A stretch of DNA of 64,000 nucleotides. It comes from Desulfacinum infernum DSM 9756. GTDB lineage: Bacteria > Desulfobacterota > Syntrophobacteria > Syntrophobacterales > DSM-9756. Within the stretch, counting starts at the first letter, position 1. The number at the start of each line of letters is the position of its first letter. The notes under the pieces were generated by a model. The model saw only the letters and a program-made list of their open reading frames with translations, did not search any database and was not told the origin of the DNA. Below are positions 42,685 through 53,272 of this stretch, in pieces. The stretch is taken from assembly GCF_900129305.1 (NCBI RefSeq), contig NZ_FQVB01000024.1, positions 1-64,000 on the forward strand, given 5' to 3'. Made by a program: the position numbers and the translations under genes.

Positions 42685-42706
42685 GAGGCGGTTTGGGAAC
42701 CGCCTC
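42685..42706. terminator. Possible terminator hairpin between vapC-like gene and purB
   Basis: GAGGCGGTT and AACCGCCTC form a nine-base perfect stem with a short TGGG loop, in the convergent gap. There is no T-run on either strand, so it may instead be another dispersed palindrome. Confidence 0.4.
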
Positions 42707-42740
42707 TGTCCACCGGAGCGCGGCCGAAATCGGCAGGAAC

Positions 42741-44036
42741 TCACTCCCCGAAGACCTGCCGGAAGATGGTGTCCACGTGCTTCAGGTGGTAGCCCAGGTC
42801 GAAGAGCCCTTCCAGTTCGCTTTCGCTCAGATGGGCCGTGACCTCCGGGTCCGCCTTGAGCCGTTCCTTCAGATGCCCGCCTTCGTTCCAGACGGCCATG
42901 GCGTTTCGCTGCACCAGCCGGTAGGCGTCCTCCCGGGTGAGGCCCTTGCCCACCAGGGCCAGCAGAACCCGCTGGGAGTAGAGAAGTCCTCCGGTGATTT
43001 CCATGTTCCGGCGCATGTTTTCCGGATAGGCCGTCAGCTTGTCCAGGACCCTCGTCAGCCGGTTGAGCATGTAGTCCAGCAGGATGGTGGAGTCCGGGCC
43101 GATGATCCGTTCCACCGAAGAATGGCTGATGTCCCTTTCGTGCCACAGGGCCACGTTTTCCATGGCCGCCAGGGCGTTTCCGCGAAGCACCCGGGCCAGG
43201 CCCGATAGGTTTTCCGAGGCGATGGGGTTCCTTTTGTGGGGCATGGCCGACGAACCCTTCTGGCCCGGAGCGAAATATTCCTCCGCTTCCCGCACTTCCG
43301 TACGCTGGAGATGCCGGATCTCCACGGCGATCTTTTCGATGCTCGCTCCGATGATGGCCAGGGTCGTAAAAAATTCGGCGTACCGGTCCCTTTGGATCAC
43401 CTGGGTGCTGATGGGAGCCGGCTTCAGCCCGAGCCTTTCGCAAACCCGCCTTTCGATTTCCGGATCGATGTTGGCGTAGGTGCCCACGGCCCCCGAGATC
43501 TTTCCCACCCGCATGGTTTCCGCCGCCCGTTCCAGGCGGGCGCGGTTTCGCTGCATCTCGGCGTACCACAGCGCCCACTTGAGGCCGAAGGTCACGGGTT
43601 CGGCGTGGATGCCGTGGGAGCGGCCCATCATGACCGTGTCCTTGAATTCGAAGGCGCGGCGCTTGAGGACCTCCAGCAGGCGATCCATGTCCTCCAGGAG
43701 CAGTTTCGAGGCTTCCTTGAAAAGGAGGGCGTTGGCCGTGTCCAGGACGTCCGAGGACGTGAGCCCTTCATGGATGAATCGGCTGGCCGGCCCCACGTGC
43801 TCCGCCACGCAGGTGAGAAAGGCGATGACGTCGTGCTGGGTCTCCCGCTCGATCTCGTCGATCCGCTCCACGGTGAAGGCCGCCTTCCGGCGGATTTCGT
43901 CCATGGCCTCCGGCGGAATCTCCCCCCGCTCGGCCCGGGCCTCGCACACCGCCAGTTCCACGTCCAGCCACTTGCGATACTTGTTTTCCTGGGTCCAGAT
44001 GCGTCCCATCTCGGGGCGCGTGTAGCGTTCGATCAT
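42741..44036 (-). CDS. purB: Adenylosuccinate lyase
   Basis: Cytoplasmic purine-synthesis lyase (431 residues) cleaving SAICAR and adenylosuccinate, each with release of fumarate. The family signature [16 protein letters not shown] (about 258-273) holds the catalytic Ser. The helper His region is [16 protein letters not shown] (about 135-150), and [14 protein letters not shown] lies at 90-103. [20 protein letters not shown] is the canonical N terminus. The ATG at 44036 follows GGAACGGAG; a longer in-frame start would add 25 non-homologous residues. It stands alone. Confidence 0.96.
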   Translation of the reverse strand: MIERYTRPEMGRIWTQENKYRKWLDVELAVCEARAERGEIPPEAMDEIRRKAAFTVERIDEIERETQHDVIAFLTCVAEHVGPASRFIHEGLTSSDVLDTANALLFKEASKLLLEDMDRLLEVLKRRAFEFKDTVMMGRSHGIHAEPVTFGLKWALWYAEMQRNRARLERAAETMRVGKISGAVGTYANIDPEIERRVCERLGLKPAPISTQVIQRDRYAEFFTTLAIIGASIEKIAVEIRHLQRTEVREAEEYFAPGQKGSSAMPHKRNPIASENLSGLARVLRGNALAAMENVALWHERDISHSSVERIIGPDSTILLDYMLNRLTRVLDKLTAYPENMRRNMEITGGLLYSQRVLLALVGKGLTREDAYRLVQRNAMAVWNEGGHLKERLKADPEVTAHLSESELEGLFDLGYHLKHVDTIFRQVFGE

Positions 44037-44116
44037 CTTCTCCGTTCCTTTCTCTTTCCAGTCGGCGGGCTCTCGGCTCCGTCCCTGGAGGCCGTCTGAG
44101 AACTCCCCCACCCGTC

Positions 44117-44220
44117 ACTCCCGCGCAAGCGGGAGTCCCTATGTTGCCGGAAATTACTCCTCCGCAGCCCTGAAGGGTTGCGCTACGGGAAAAGCGGTCA
44201 TCCCCGGCATTGTCGGACAG
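44117..44220. repeat. ACTCCCGC hairpin and GCAGCCC/GGGTTGC element
   Basis: ACTCCCGCGCAAGCGGGAGT (44117-44136) is the inverted form of 33149-33168. GCAGCCCTGAAGGGTTGC (44164-44181) is followed by GCTACGGGAAAA and TCATCCCCGGCATTGTCGGA. Both lie between the ktrA-like and purB genes. Confidence 0.8.
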
Positions 44221-44236
44221 GCTCCGCGGGCCCGGG

Positions 44237-44893
44237 TCACTCCAACTTGGCCAGTTGCTGGATCGCCTCGTTGGGGCCCAGCAGGATGAGGATGTCCCCC
44301 TGGCGCACGGTGAAATCCGCCTTGGGAATGAAGATAAGCTTCTGGCTTCGGCCGTCGCGGACGGCCAGAACCTGGGTTTCGAACCGGTTGATCAGGTCCA
44401 GCTGTTTGAGGCTCTTGCCCACGAAGCTGGCCGGGGGCTCCAGCTCGAAGATGCTGTACTCTTCGATAAAAGGCAGGTACTCTAGCATGTTCGGCGTGGT
44501 GATCCGGCGTGCCAGGCTGAGGGCCAGATCCTTTTCGGGGAAAAGGATCTGATCGGCGCCCACGCGCCTCAGGATCCGCTCGTGCTCTTCGCTCAGGGCC
44601 TTGGCGTACACGTCCCGCACCCCGATCTCCTTGAGGAGAAAGGTGGACAGGATGCTGGCCAGCATATTGGTGCCGATGGTCACCACGGCCAGGTCCACCT
44701 GGTCCACGCCCAGGTCCCTGAGGGTGTCCTTGTCCGTGGCGTCGGCCACCACGGCCACGGCGATGTCGTTTTTCGCCTTCTGCACCACGTCCTTTCGAAC
44801 GTCCAGGCCCAGCACGTCGAAGCCGCGCTCCGAAAGCTCCTTTCCCAGGTAGTAGCCGAAGTTTCCCAGGCCGATAATGGCCACCCTCTTCAT
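44237..44893 (-). CDS. Potassium uptake regulatory subunit (KtrA/TrkA-like)
   Basis: A 218-residue RCK protein that gates the KtrB-like channel in response to nucleotides. The N-terminal RCK-N domain opens with MKRVAIIGLGNFGYYLGKEL (Rossmann GxGxxG), with GLDVRKDVV and VVADATDKDTLRDLGV following. The C-terminal TrkA-C domain starts near residue 138 and includes TVRQGDILILLGPNEAI. The ATG at 44893 follows AAAGGACG. It lies 11 bases after the membrane subunit gene. Confidence 0.92.
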   Translation of the reverse strand: MKRVAIIGLGNFGYYLGKELSERGFDVLGLDVRKDVVQKAKNDIAVAVVADATDKDTLRDLGVDQVDLAVVTIGTNMLASILSTFLLKEIGVRDVYAKALSEEHERILRRVGADQILFPEKDLALSLARRITTPNMLEYLPFIEEYSIFELEPPASFVGKSLKQLDLINRFETQVLAVRDGRSQKLIFIPKADFTVRQGDILILLGPNEAIQQLAKLE

Positions 44894-44904
44894 GGATCGT
44901 CCTT

Positions 44905-46266
44905 TCAGCCGATCATGACCGGTTCTTCCGCGTATTCGTAGATGCTCCGGCGCTCCCTGGGCTGGATGGCCATGGCGATGACCAACGGCCCCAGGCGCCC
45001 CGTGAACATCAGGCTGATAATGATGCATTTGCCCCAGAAGCTCAAGGTCGGGGTGGCCCCCATGCTCAAGCCCACCGTGCCGAAGGCCGACGTGGCCTCG
45101 AAGAGGATCTCCAGAAACCGTCCCCGGCTTTCCATGTAAGGCACTTGGCCCAGTTCCGACCAGAGCAGGAAGGCCGTGCCCAGGAGCACCACCACCACGC
45201 TCAGAACGAAGACGGAAAAGGCGCGCCGCAGGGTTTCGTCCGGAACCGATCGTTTGAAGGCGTGTACGCAGGGGCTTCCCCCCAGCCGGGAGCGGCTGAG
45301 AGCGGCCAGCACCGCCACGGTGGTGGTCTTGATGCCGCCCCCCGTGGACCCGGGCGAGGCTCCGATGAACATGAGCACCAGGGTGGCCAGGAGCGTTTCG
45401 TTGTTCATGGCGGTGAAATCGAGGGAGTTGAATCCGGCCGTTCGGGTGGTGACCGACTGGAAGAAGGAGGCCAGCAGCTTGGTTTGGAAGGGCAGGTGGG
45501 CCAGGGTGTCCGACCATTCGCTCAGCAGGAAGAGCAGGGTTCCGGCCGCCAGCAGGGCGCCCGTGGTGGAAAGGGACAGCTTGGTGTGGAGCGACAGCAG
45601 CCTCCAGCGCTTCCGCTTACGGAGGGCGAAGGCCGCCTCGTGGAGCACCAGGAAGCCGATGCCGCCCACGATGATCAGGACGGCCATGGTGAGATTCACC
45701 GGGACGTCGCTTCGAAACCCGGTCAGGGAGTCGGAAAAGAGGGAAAACCCGGCGTTGCAGAAGGCGCTCACGCTGTGGAACACGGCCAGGTACAAGGCCC
45801 GGAGTTCCGGATACCGGTGGGAAAATCGGGTGAAAAGGACCAGGGCTCCGGCCGCTTCGAACAGGAGGGTGAAGACGATGATGTTTCGGAGCAGGTGCGG
45901 CAGGTGGGCGCTGGGGCCGTGGGTGTAGGTGTCCTGCAGGAGCATCCGGGAGCGGAAGGAGATCCTGCGGCCCAGGGCCATGAGAAACACGGTGGAAAGG
46001 AGCATGATGCCCAGACCGCCCACCTGGATGAGGGCCAAAAGGACCCCCTGTCCCCACACCGTGAACTGGGTGCCGATGTCGTAGAGGCTCAATCCGGTGA
46101 CGCACGTGGCCGAGGTGGCCATGAAGAGGGCGTCGATCCAGGGAAGGCGCGCCCCGTCTGCCATGGGAAAAGCCTTGAGAGCCGAGGCCCCCAGCACGAT
46201 GATGAAAAGAAATCCTGCGACGGGAAGCAAGGGCGGCGGCAGGCGCCGGATCCAAGGTCCGTTCAT
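44905..46266 (-). CDS. Potassium transporter membrane subunit (KtrB/TrkH-like)
   Basis: A 453-residue inner-membrane K+ translocating subunit. Four M-P-M repeats each supply a selectivity-loop Gly: TSATCVTGLSLYD, HSVSAFCNAGFSLF, SVTTRTAGFNSLDF and ATSAFGTVGLSMGA. Loop M2 (third repeat) contains GASPGSTGGGIKTTT, a KtrB hallmark. With the RCK protein it forms a complete Ktr-like system. Length and loops fit KtrB better than the longer TrkH. Confidence 0.93.
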   Translation of the reverse strand: MNGPWIRRLPPPLLPVAGFLFIIVLGASALKAFPMADGARLPWIDALFMATSATCVTGLSLYDIGTQFTVWGQGVLLALIQVGGLGIMLLSTVFLMALGRRISFRSRMLLQDTYTHGPSAHLPHLLRNIIVFTLLFEAAGALVLFTRFSHRYPELRALYLAVFHSVSAFCNAGFSLFSDSLTGFRSDVPVNLTMAVLIIVGGIGFLVLHEAAFALRKRKRWRLLSLHTKLSLSTTGALLAAGTLLFLLSEWSDTLAHLPFQTKLLASFFQSVTTRTAGFNSLDFTAMNNETLLATLVLMFIGASPGSTGGGIKTTTVAVLAALSRSRLGGSPCVHAFKRSVPDETLRRAFSVFVLSVVVVLLGTAFLLWSELGQVPYMESRGRFLEILFEATSAFGTVGLSMGATPTLSFWGKCIIISLMFTGRLGPLVIAMAIQPRERRSIYEYAEEPVMIG

Positions 46267-46450
46267 GAGCTCCCTCCCTGCGGGTGAACGAAGCCGTCTT
46301 ATAGCACGGAGGCTTTCCCGCTGACAAACGGGCGCGGCTGGACACCGGCGTCCAGGGACTGTGCGGATTGACCCGCAAGGGGCGGGGACCTATAATGCAT
46401 GCATACGTGTGCGAAAAGACGGGATCGAACCGGAGAAAGCATCAACAGCG

Positions 46451-47176
46451 ATGAAACAGAACCCGCTTGGGGATGTGTGCGTCTCTTTTTCCGAGCCCTT
46501 GGAAAAGGGCTTTTTTATCCGACGCTACAAGAGATTTCTGGCCGACGTGCGACTGGAAGACGGCCGCCGGGTGACCGTTCACTGCCCCAATTCCGGCTCC
46601 ATGAAGGGGTGTTTGGAGGAGGGAGCGCCCGTTCGACTCACTCCGGCGCCACCCGGAACCAATCGCAAGACCGCCTACACCTGGGAGATGATCCAGATCC
46701 ACGGCGGCTGGGTGGGCATCAACACCGGCATTCCCAACCAGCTGGCCGCCTTGGCCGCGGAACTCCGCGCCCTGCCGGTTTTCGGCGACAGGGTGGAAGT
46801 GCACCGGGAGGTGCCGGCGGGTAACCACAGCCGCCTGGACCTTTTGGTGGAAACGGAGCGGGAACCGCTCTGGGTGGAGGTGAAGAACGTCACGCTGGTG
46901 GAGGACGGGGCGGCGCTCTTTCCGGACGCCGTGACCAGCCGGGGAGCCAGGCACCTGGAGGTGCTGGTGGACAAGGTCCGTCAAGGGCACCGGGCCGCCA
47001 TGATTTACGTGGTGCAGCGCGGGGATGCGGATCGGTTCGCTCCGGCCGAGGTCATCGATCCGGTCTATGCCGAGCGCTACCGCTGGGCCGTGAACCAGGG
47101 GGTGCAGGTGGTGGCGGTGCAGGCCAGGGTGAGTCCGGAACGGATCTGCCTGGAGCGGGTTCTCCCCGCAGAGTGA
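46451..47176 (+). CDS. sfsA: SfsA-family protein
   Basis: A 241-residue protein of the SfsA family, whose E. coli member affects sugar fermentation and whose fold suggests a nuclease-like DNA-binding protein. Signatures are RYKRFLADVRLEDG, HCPNSGSMKGCLEEG (about 46-60), RLDLLVE with WVEVKNVTL (about 137-158) and DAVTSRGARHLEVL (about 166-179). The ATG at 46451 was chosen because homology starts there; the region upstream to 46361 lacks similarity. Role in this organism unknown. Confidence 0.9.
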   Translation: MKQNPLGDVCVSFSEPLEKGFFIRRYKRFLADVRLEDGRRVTVHCPNSGSMKGCLEEGAPVRLTPAPPGTNRKTAYTWEMIQIHGGWVGINTGIPNQLAALAAELRALPVFGDRVEVHREVPAGNHSRLDLLVETEREPLWVEVKNVTLVEDGAALFPDAVTSRGARHLEVLVDKVRQGHRAAMIYVVQRGDADRFAPAEVIDPVYAERYRWAVNQGVQVVAVQARVSPERICLERVLPAE

Positions 47177-47248
47177 CGCGGCTCGTTTGAAAGGGAGCCG
47201 CCGATGAACGCGGGTGGAGGGACGGATGGAACTCGATAGAACGGCAAG

Positions 47249-47273
47249 GTAGGGGCGGGGTGGATGCCCGCCC
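47249..47273. repeat. GTAGGGGCGGGG palindrome
   Basis: GTAGGGGCGGGGTGGATGCC followed by CGCCC. One of the GTAGGGGC hairpins, between sfsA and eno. Confidence 0.7.
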
Positions 47274-47291
47274 GGTGACGGTACGGTCTAA

Positions 47292-49273
<1,982 letters not shown>

Positions 49274-49296
<23 letters not shown>

Positions 49297-51004
49297 CGTG
49301 GTCATCGTGGGCTCGGGGCTGGCGGGGCTTCGCGCGGCGGTGGAGGCGGCGGGCCGGTGCGACGTGGCCCTGGTGAGCAAGGTCTTTCCCACCCGGTCCC
49401 ATTCCGGGGCCGCCCAGGGGGGCATTGCCGCGTCCTTGGGGAACGAGGAGCCCGATTCCTGGGAATGGCACATGTTCGACACGGTGAAGGGGGGGGACTA
49501 CCTGACGGATCAGGACGCGGCGGAGGTCCTGGCCCGGGACGCCCCGCGGGCCATCTATGAACTGGAACACATGGGCGTTCCCTTCAACCGCAATCCGGAC
49601 GGCACCATCGCCCAGCGGGCCTTCGGCGGGCACACCCGGAACTTCGGGGAGGCGCCGGTGAAACGCGCCTGTTATGCGGCTGACCGCACGGGCCGCGTCA
49701 TCCTGGACACCCTCTACGGACAGAGCGTTCAGAAGGGCATCCGGGTCTATCCCGAGCTGTCCGTCATGGACCTGGTGGTCACGGACGGTGCCGTCCGCGG
49801 CGTGGTGGCCTACGAATGGGCCACGGGCGAACTCCATCTTTTCCACGCCAAGGCGGTCCTGGTGGCCACGGGCGGCTTCGGCAAGGTCTTCAAGACCACC
49901 TCCAACTGCTTCGCCAATACGGGGGACGGAGCCCACATGGTCTTTCGCCACGGCTTTCCCCTTCAGGACATGGAGTTCATCCAGTTCCATCCCACCGGCA
50001 TTTACGGGCTGGGGGTGCTCATCAGCGAAGCGGCCCGGGGCGAAGGCGGGATCCTCAGGAACCGGGACGGCGAGCGGTTCATGGAGCGCTACGCCCCCAC
50101 CATCAAGGACCTGGCGGCCCGGGACGTGGTATCCCGCGCCATCATGAGCGAAGTCCGGGAAGGACGAGGCATCGGCGGCCGCGATTTCGTCCATCTGGAC
50201 CTCACCCACCTGGGAAAGGACCGGTTGGAAGAACGCCTTTCCGACATCTCCTCCTTCGTGCGCATCTACCTGGGGATCGACCCGGCGACCCAGCCCATCC
50301 CGGTACAGCCCACCTGCCACTACATGATGGGAGGCATCCCCACGGACGTGGACGGACGGGTGCTGGACGCGGCCGGGAATCCCGTGCCGGGCCTCTACGC
50401 CGCCGGGGAATGCGCCTGCGTGTCGGTGCACGGGGCCAACCGGTTGGGCTGCAACTCCCTGCTGGACCTGGTGGTCTTCGGGCGGCGCACGGGACGGCGC
50501 ATCCTAGAGGACGTTTCCGATCTGTCGTTCACGGAGGCGGGCGGGGAGGCTCTGGAAGCGTGCCGCGAAAGGATCGGGAGGCTCAAGGAGCGCCGCTCCG
50601 GGGAGCGGGCGGCCCGGCTTCGCCAGAGGATGCAGCAGGAGATGATGGAGCATTGCGGCGTCTACCGGACCGCCCGGGGCCTGGAGAAGGCGTTGGGCCT
50701 CATCCGGGGGCTTCAGGAGGAGTGCCGAACCCGGCTGGTTCTGGACTACAAGGGAGACCGGTACAACACCGACCTCATGGAGGCGCTGGAGCTGGAGTCG
50801 CTCCTGGGTCTGGCGGAAGTGATGCTCCTGGCCGCTCAAAAGCGCACGGAAAGCCGCGGGGCTCATTATCGCGAGGATTTTCCGGAACGGGACGATGCCG
50901 CCTGGCTGTGCCACTCCCTGGTCTATCGCGACGGGGACCGGGTGCGCTACGCCACCAGACCCGTTTCCATCACGCGCTTCCAACCCAAGCCGAGGGTGTA
51001 CTGA
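49274..51004 (+). CDS. sdhA: Succinate dehydrogenase/fumarate reductase flavoprotein subunit
   Basis: A 576-residue FAD-binding catalytic subunit. The nucleotide loop is [17 protein letters not shown] (9-25). [15 protein letters not shown] contains the His (H43) that forms the covalent FAD link. Substrate-binding motifs are [29 protein letters not shown] and [37 protein letters not shown] completes the flavin site. The direction of catalysis (succinate oxidation or fumarate reduction) cannot be read from the sequence. GGAAAAGAGGATG gives a reasonable ribosome-binding site. It is followed by sdhB after one base. No membrane-anchor gene is nearby. Confidence 0.95.
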
Positions 51005-51005
51005 G

Positions 51006-51713
51006 ATGGAATTGACCTTCAGAATCTATCGATTCGACCCGGAGCGGGATTCGGAGCCCCACTACCGAACCTATCAGGTGGAGGCGGAACCCGGAGAGCG
51101 CATTCTCGATTGCCTGAACCGCATCAAGTGGGAGCAGGACGGGAGCCTGAGTTTCCGCATGTCGTGCGGCCATGGGGTGTGCGGGTCCGACGCGGTACGC
51201 CTCAACGGCCGGTGCGCTCTGGCGTGCCAAAAGCTGGTGCAGGACTACGAGGGCGAGCCGGAAATCGTGGTGGAACCCCTGCCTTCCTTTCGGGTGCTCA
51301 AGGACCTGGTGGTGGACCTGGAGCCCTTTTTCGAGAAGGTCAACTGGGTGCGCCCCTACCTGTTGGCCGGGGAGGGCGATCCGGAGAAGGAGAGGTTGCA
51401 GGATCCCTCGGAAAGGAAGAAACTGGACCAGGTGATCCGGTGCATCCTGTGCGCCTGCTGCATGGGTTCCTGTCCCGTGGTGGGGGTGAACGAAGGGTTT
51501 CTGGGGCCGGCCCCGCTGGTGTGGGCGTTCCGGTACATCTTCGACACGCGGGATCGGGAGAAGGAGGACCGGCTGCAGAAGGTGGATACGGAAGACGGCG
51601 CCTGGGGATGCCGAAACCATTTCGAATGCACGAGGGTGTGCCCCAAGGAGATTCCCGTCACCAAGAGCATCAACTTCATCAAGCGGGAAATTGAAAAGGT
51701 GTTGCGGAGCTGA
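51006..51713 (+). CDS. sdhB: Succinate dehydrogenase/fumarate reductase iron-sulfur subunit
   Basis: A 235-residue electron-transfer subunit with three Fe-S clusters. The [2Fe-2S] ligands are C54, C59, D62 and C74 (CGHGVCGSD; the Asp is normal for some SdhB). The [4Fe-4S] ligands are C146, C149, C152 and C156 (CILCACCMGSCP). The [3Fe-4S] ligands are C202, C208 and C212 (CRNHFECTRVCP). The ATG at 51006 follows the sdhA stop by one base, so coupling is likely; the longer in-frame start at 50895 would overlap sdhA. Normal SdhB binds membrane-anchor SdhC/SdhD, but the next gene encodes a small soluble protein. Confidence 0.95.
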   Translation: MELTFRIYRFDPERDSEPHYRTYQVEAEPGERILDCLNRIKWEQDGSLSFRMSCGHGVCGSDAVRLNGRCALACQKLVQDYEGEPEIVVEPLPSFRVLKDLVVDLEPFFEKVNWVRPYLLAGEGDPEKERLQDPSERKKLDQVIRCILCACCMGSCPVVGVNEGFLGPAPLVWAFRYIFDTRDREKEDRLQKVDTEDGAWGCRNHFECTRVCPKEIPVTKSINFIKREIEKVLRS

Positions 51714-51731
51714 AACGAAAGGAGGAGCGGC

Positions 51732-52010
51732 ATGTTTGAACAGCGGGACGTGGAAGCGAAGATCCGGGAACTCTATCCGGACATCGACAAGTTCGGGATT
51801 TTTCTTGCGGTGAAGAAGGAAAAGCTCCTGGGTGCCGACAACTACGACGTGACCCTGGAAAAGGACGGCCGCACCGCATCCTTCAAGCTGGGGATCGACG
51901 ACGTGAAGCAGTGCATGGCGGGTAACCGCTGTTCGCTCATCAATATGGAGCTGGAACGGTTCGTGAAGCAGTTCATCGACGAAAGCTATTCCGTTTCCGG
52001 AGCCGGTTGA
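51732..52010 (+). CDS. Small conserved-looking protein downstream of sdhB, unknown function
   Basis: I do not recognise this 92-residue protein. It is hydrophilic, with no signal peptide or membrane segment, so it cannot be a missing membrane anchor. Two cysteines occur in DDVKQCMAGNRCSLINME (C61 and C67). AAAGGAGGAGC is a strong ribosome-binding site, 18 bases after sdhB, which supports translation and co-transcription with sdhAB. Confidence 0.7.
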   Translation: MFEQRDVEAKIRELYPDIDKFGIFLAVKKEKLLGADNYDVTLEKDGRTASFKLGIDDVKQCMAGNRCSLINMELERFVKQFIDESYSVSGAG

Positions 52011-52038
52011 TGGGCGGTGTTGAACGTCGAATTTTCCA

Positions 52039-52142
52039 GGTCGCAGGGCTCGGGCCTGCGACCGGACGGGAACCGCCAAGGAACGCCAATAGAAGCGAAG
52101 GCCTTTGGACCGGCTTCAGGAGCGGCCTTGGCCGCGATCCGG
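52039..52142. repeat. GGTCGCAGG palindrome and inverted REP-like copy
   Basis: GGTCGCAGG and CCTGCGACC (52039-52063) form a hairpin, and GGAGCGGCCTTGGCCGCGAT (52119-52138) is a reverse relative of the REP-like element at 24977. They fill the gap before the acyltransferase. Confidence 0.65.
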
Positions 52143-52170
52143 ATCGAGAACAAGGAAAGGAATAAATTCC

Positions 52171-53130
52171 ATGCTGCACTGGTTGCCCGGGCCCCTCAAC
52201 GGCCTTGTCTCCCTGGGACTCCTGTCGGTGAACACCGTGGTATGCTGCACCCCGCTTTTCATGGTGGCCTTCTTCAAGTGGATCATTCCTCAGAAGCAAT
52301 GGCGAGCCTTTTGCGACCGGATCCTGAACGGCATCGCCGAGACGTGGATCGCCGTGAACAACGCGGGTCTGGCCCTGACCAAGAAGATCCGATGGAACGT
52401 CACCGGCCTGGAGGGGCTGCAGCGGAAGGGCTGGTACATGGTGCTGGCCAATCACCAGAGCTGGACGGACATCGTGGTGCTCCAGAAGGTCTTCCTCCGC
52501 CGGATCCCCTTTCTGAAATTCTTCATCAAGAAGGAGCTCATCTACGTGCCCATCCTGGGGCTGGCCTGGTGGGCCATGGACTTTCCCTTCATGAAGCGCA
52601 CGCCCAAGTCCGTGTTGAAAAAGAAGCCGCACCTCAAGGGACGCGATCTGCGGGAGACCATCAAGGCCTGCGAAAAGTTCAAGACCATTCCCATCTCGGT
52701 GATGAATTTCGCCGAGGGCACCCGGGCCACGGCGGCCAAAATCCTGGCCCAAAAGTCCCCCTACAAGCACCTGCTTCGGCCCAAGGCGGCGGGAACGGCT
52801 CTGGTCATGGCGGCCTTGGGGGATCGCCTGAACAGCATCCTGGATGTCACCATCGTCTACCCGGAGGGGCCGCCCAGTTTCTGGGCCTTCCTGTGCGGAA
52901 AGATGCGCGAGATTCGGGTCCACGTGGAATCCATTCCGGTATGTCAGGAGCTCCTTGGCGACTACTACAACGACCGGGAATTCAGAAAGCATTTTCAGCA
53001 GTGGCTGAACGATCTTTGGGAAGCCAAAGACAGGCGGATCCAAGCCATCAAGCGCGAGTGGCGGGAAAAGATGTCCGGCTCGCCCATGGCCGGGACCGTA
53101 CCCGCCGCCCCCTGGGACACGGCGGCCTGA
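52171..53130 (+). CDS. 1-acyl-glycerol-3-phosphate-type acyltransferase (YihG-like)
   Basis: A 319-residue membrane-associated acyltransferase of the PlsC superfamily, most like YihG. An N-terminal membrane helix (LNGLVSLGLLSVNTVVCCTP) precedes the H(X)4D block NHQSWTDIVVL (about 94-104). The glycerol-phosphate-binding motif EGTR is in FAEGTRATAA (about 181-190). The ATG at 52171 is chosen because GGAAAGGAATAAATTCC precedes it and homology begins there. It likely acylates lysophosphatidic acid or a related lipid. The acyl donor is not evident. Confidence 0.88.
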   Translation: MLHWLPGPLNGLVSLGLLSVNTVVCCTPLFMVAFFKWIIPQKQWRAFCDRILNGIAETWIAVNNAGLALTKKIRWNVTGLEGLQRKGWYMVLANHQSWTDIVVLQKVFLRRIPFLKFFIKKELIYVPILGLAWWAMDFPFMKRTPKSVLKKKPHLKGRDLRETIKACEKFKTIPISVMNFAEGTRATAAKILAQKSPYKHLLRPKAAGTALVMAALGDRLNSILDVTIVYPEGPPSFWAFLCGKMREIRVHVESIPVCQELLGDYYNDREFRKHFQQWLNDLWEAKDRRIQAIKREWREKMSGSPMAGTVPAAPWDTAA

Positions 53131-53272
53131 TCGTTGCCTGACCCGCCGCGGATCCGGATGTCGTCCGACGATTCACGGGCGATCGCCCCAGGGCCGATTC
53201 TCTTGCCCCCGGGTCTGATCATCCTGGCGCGGTCTTTTGGGGGCCACACCACAAGGGGAGGCAGCAGGGTCC

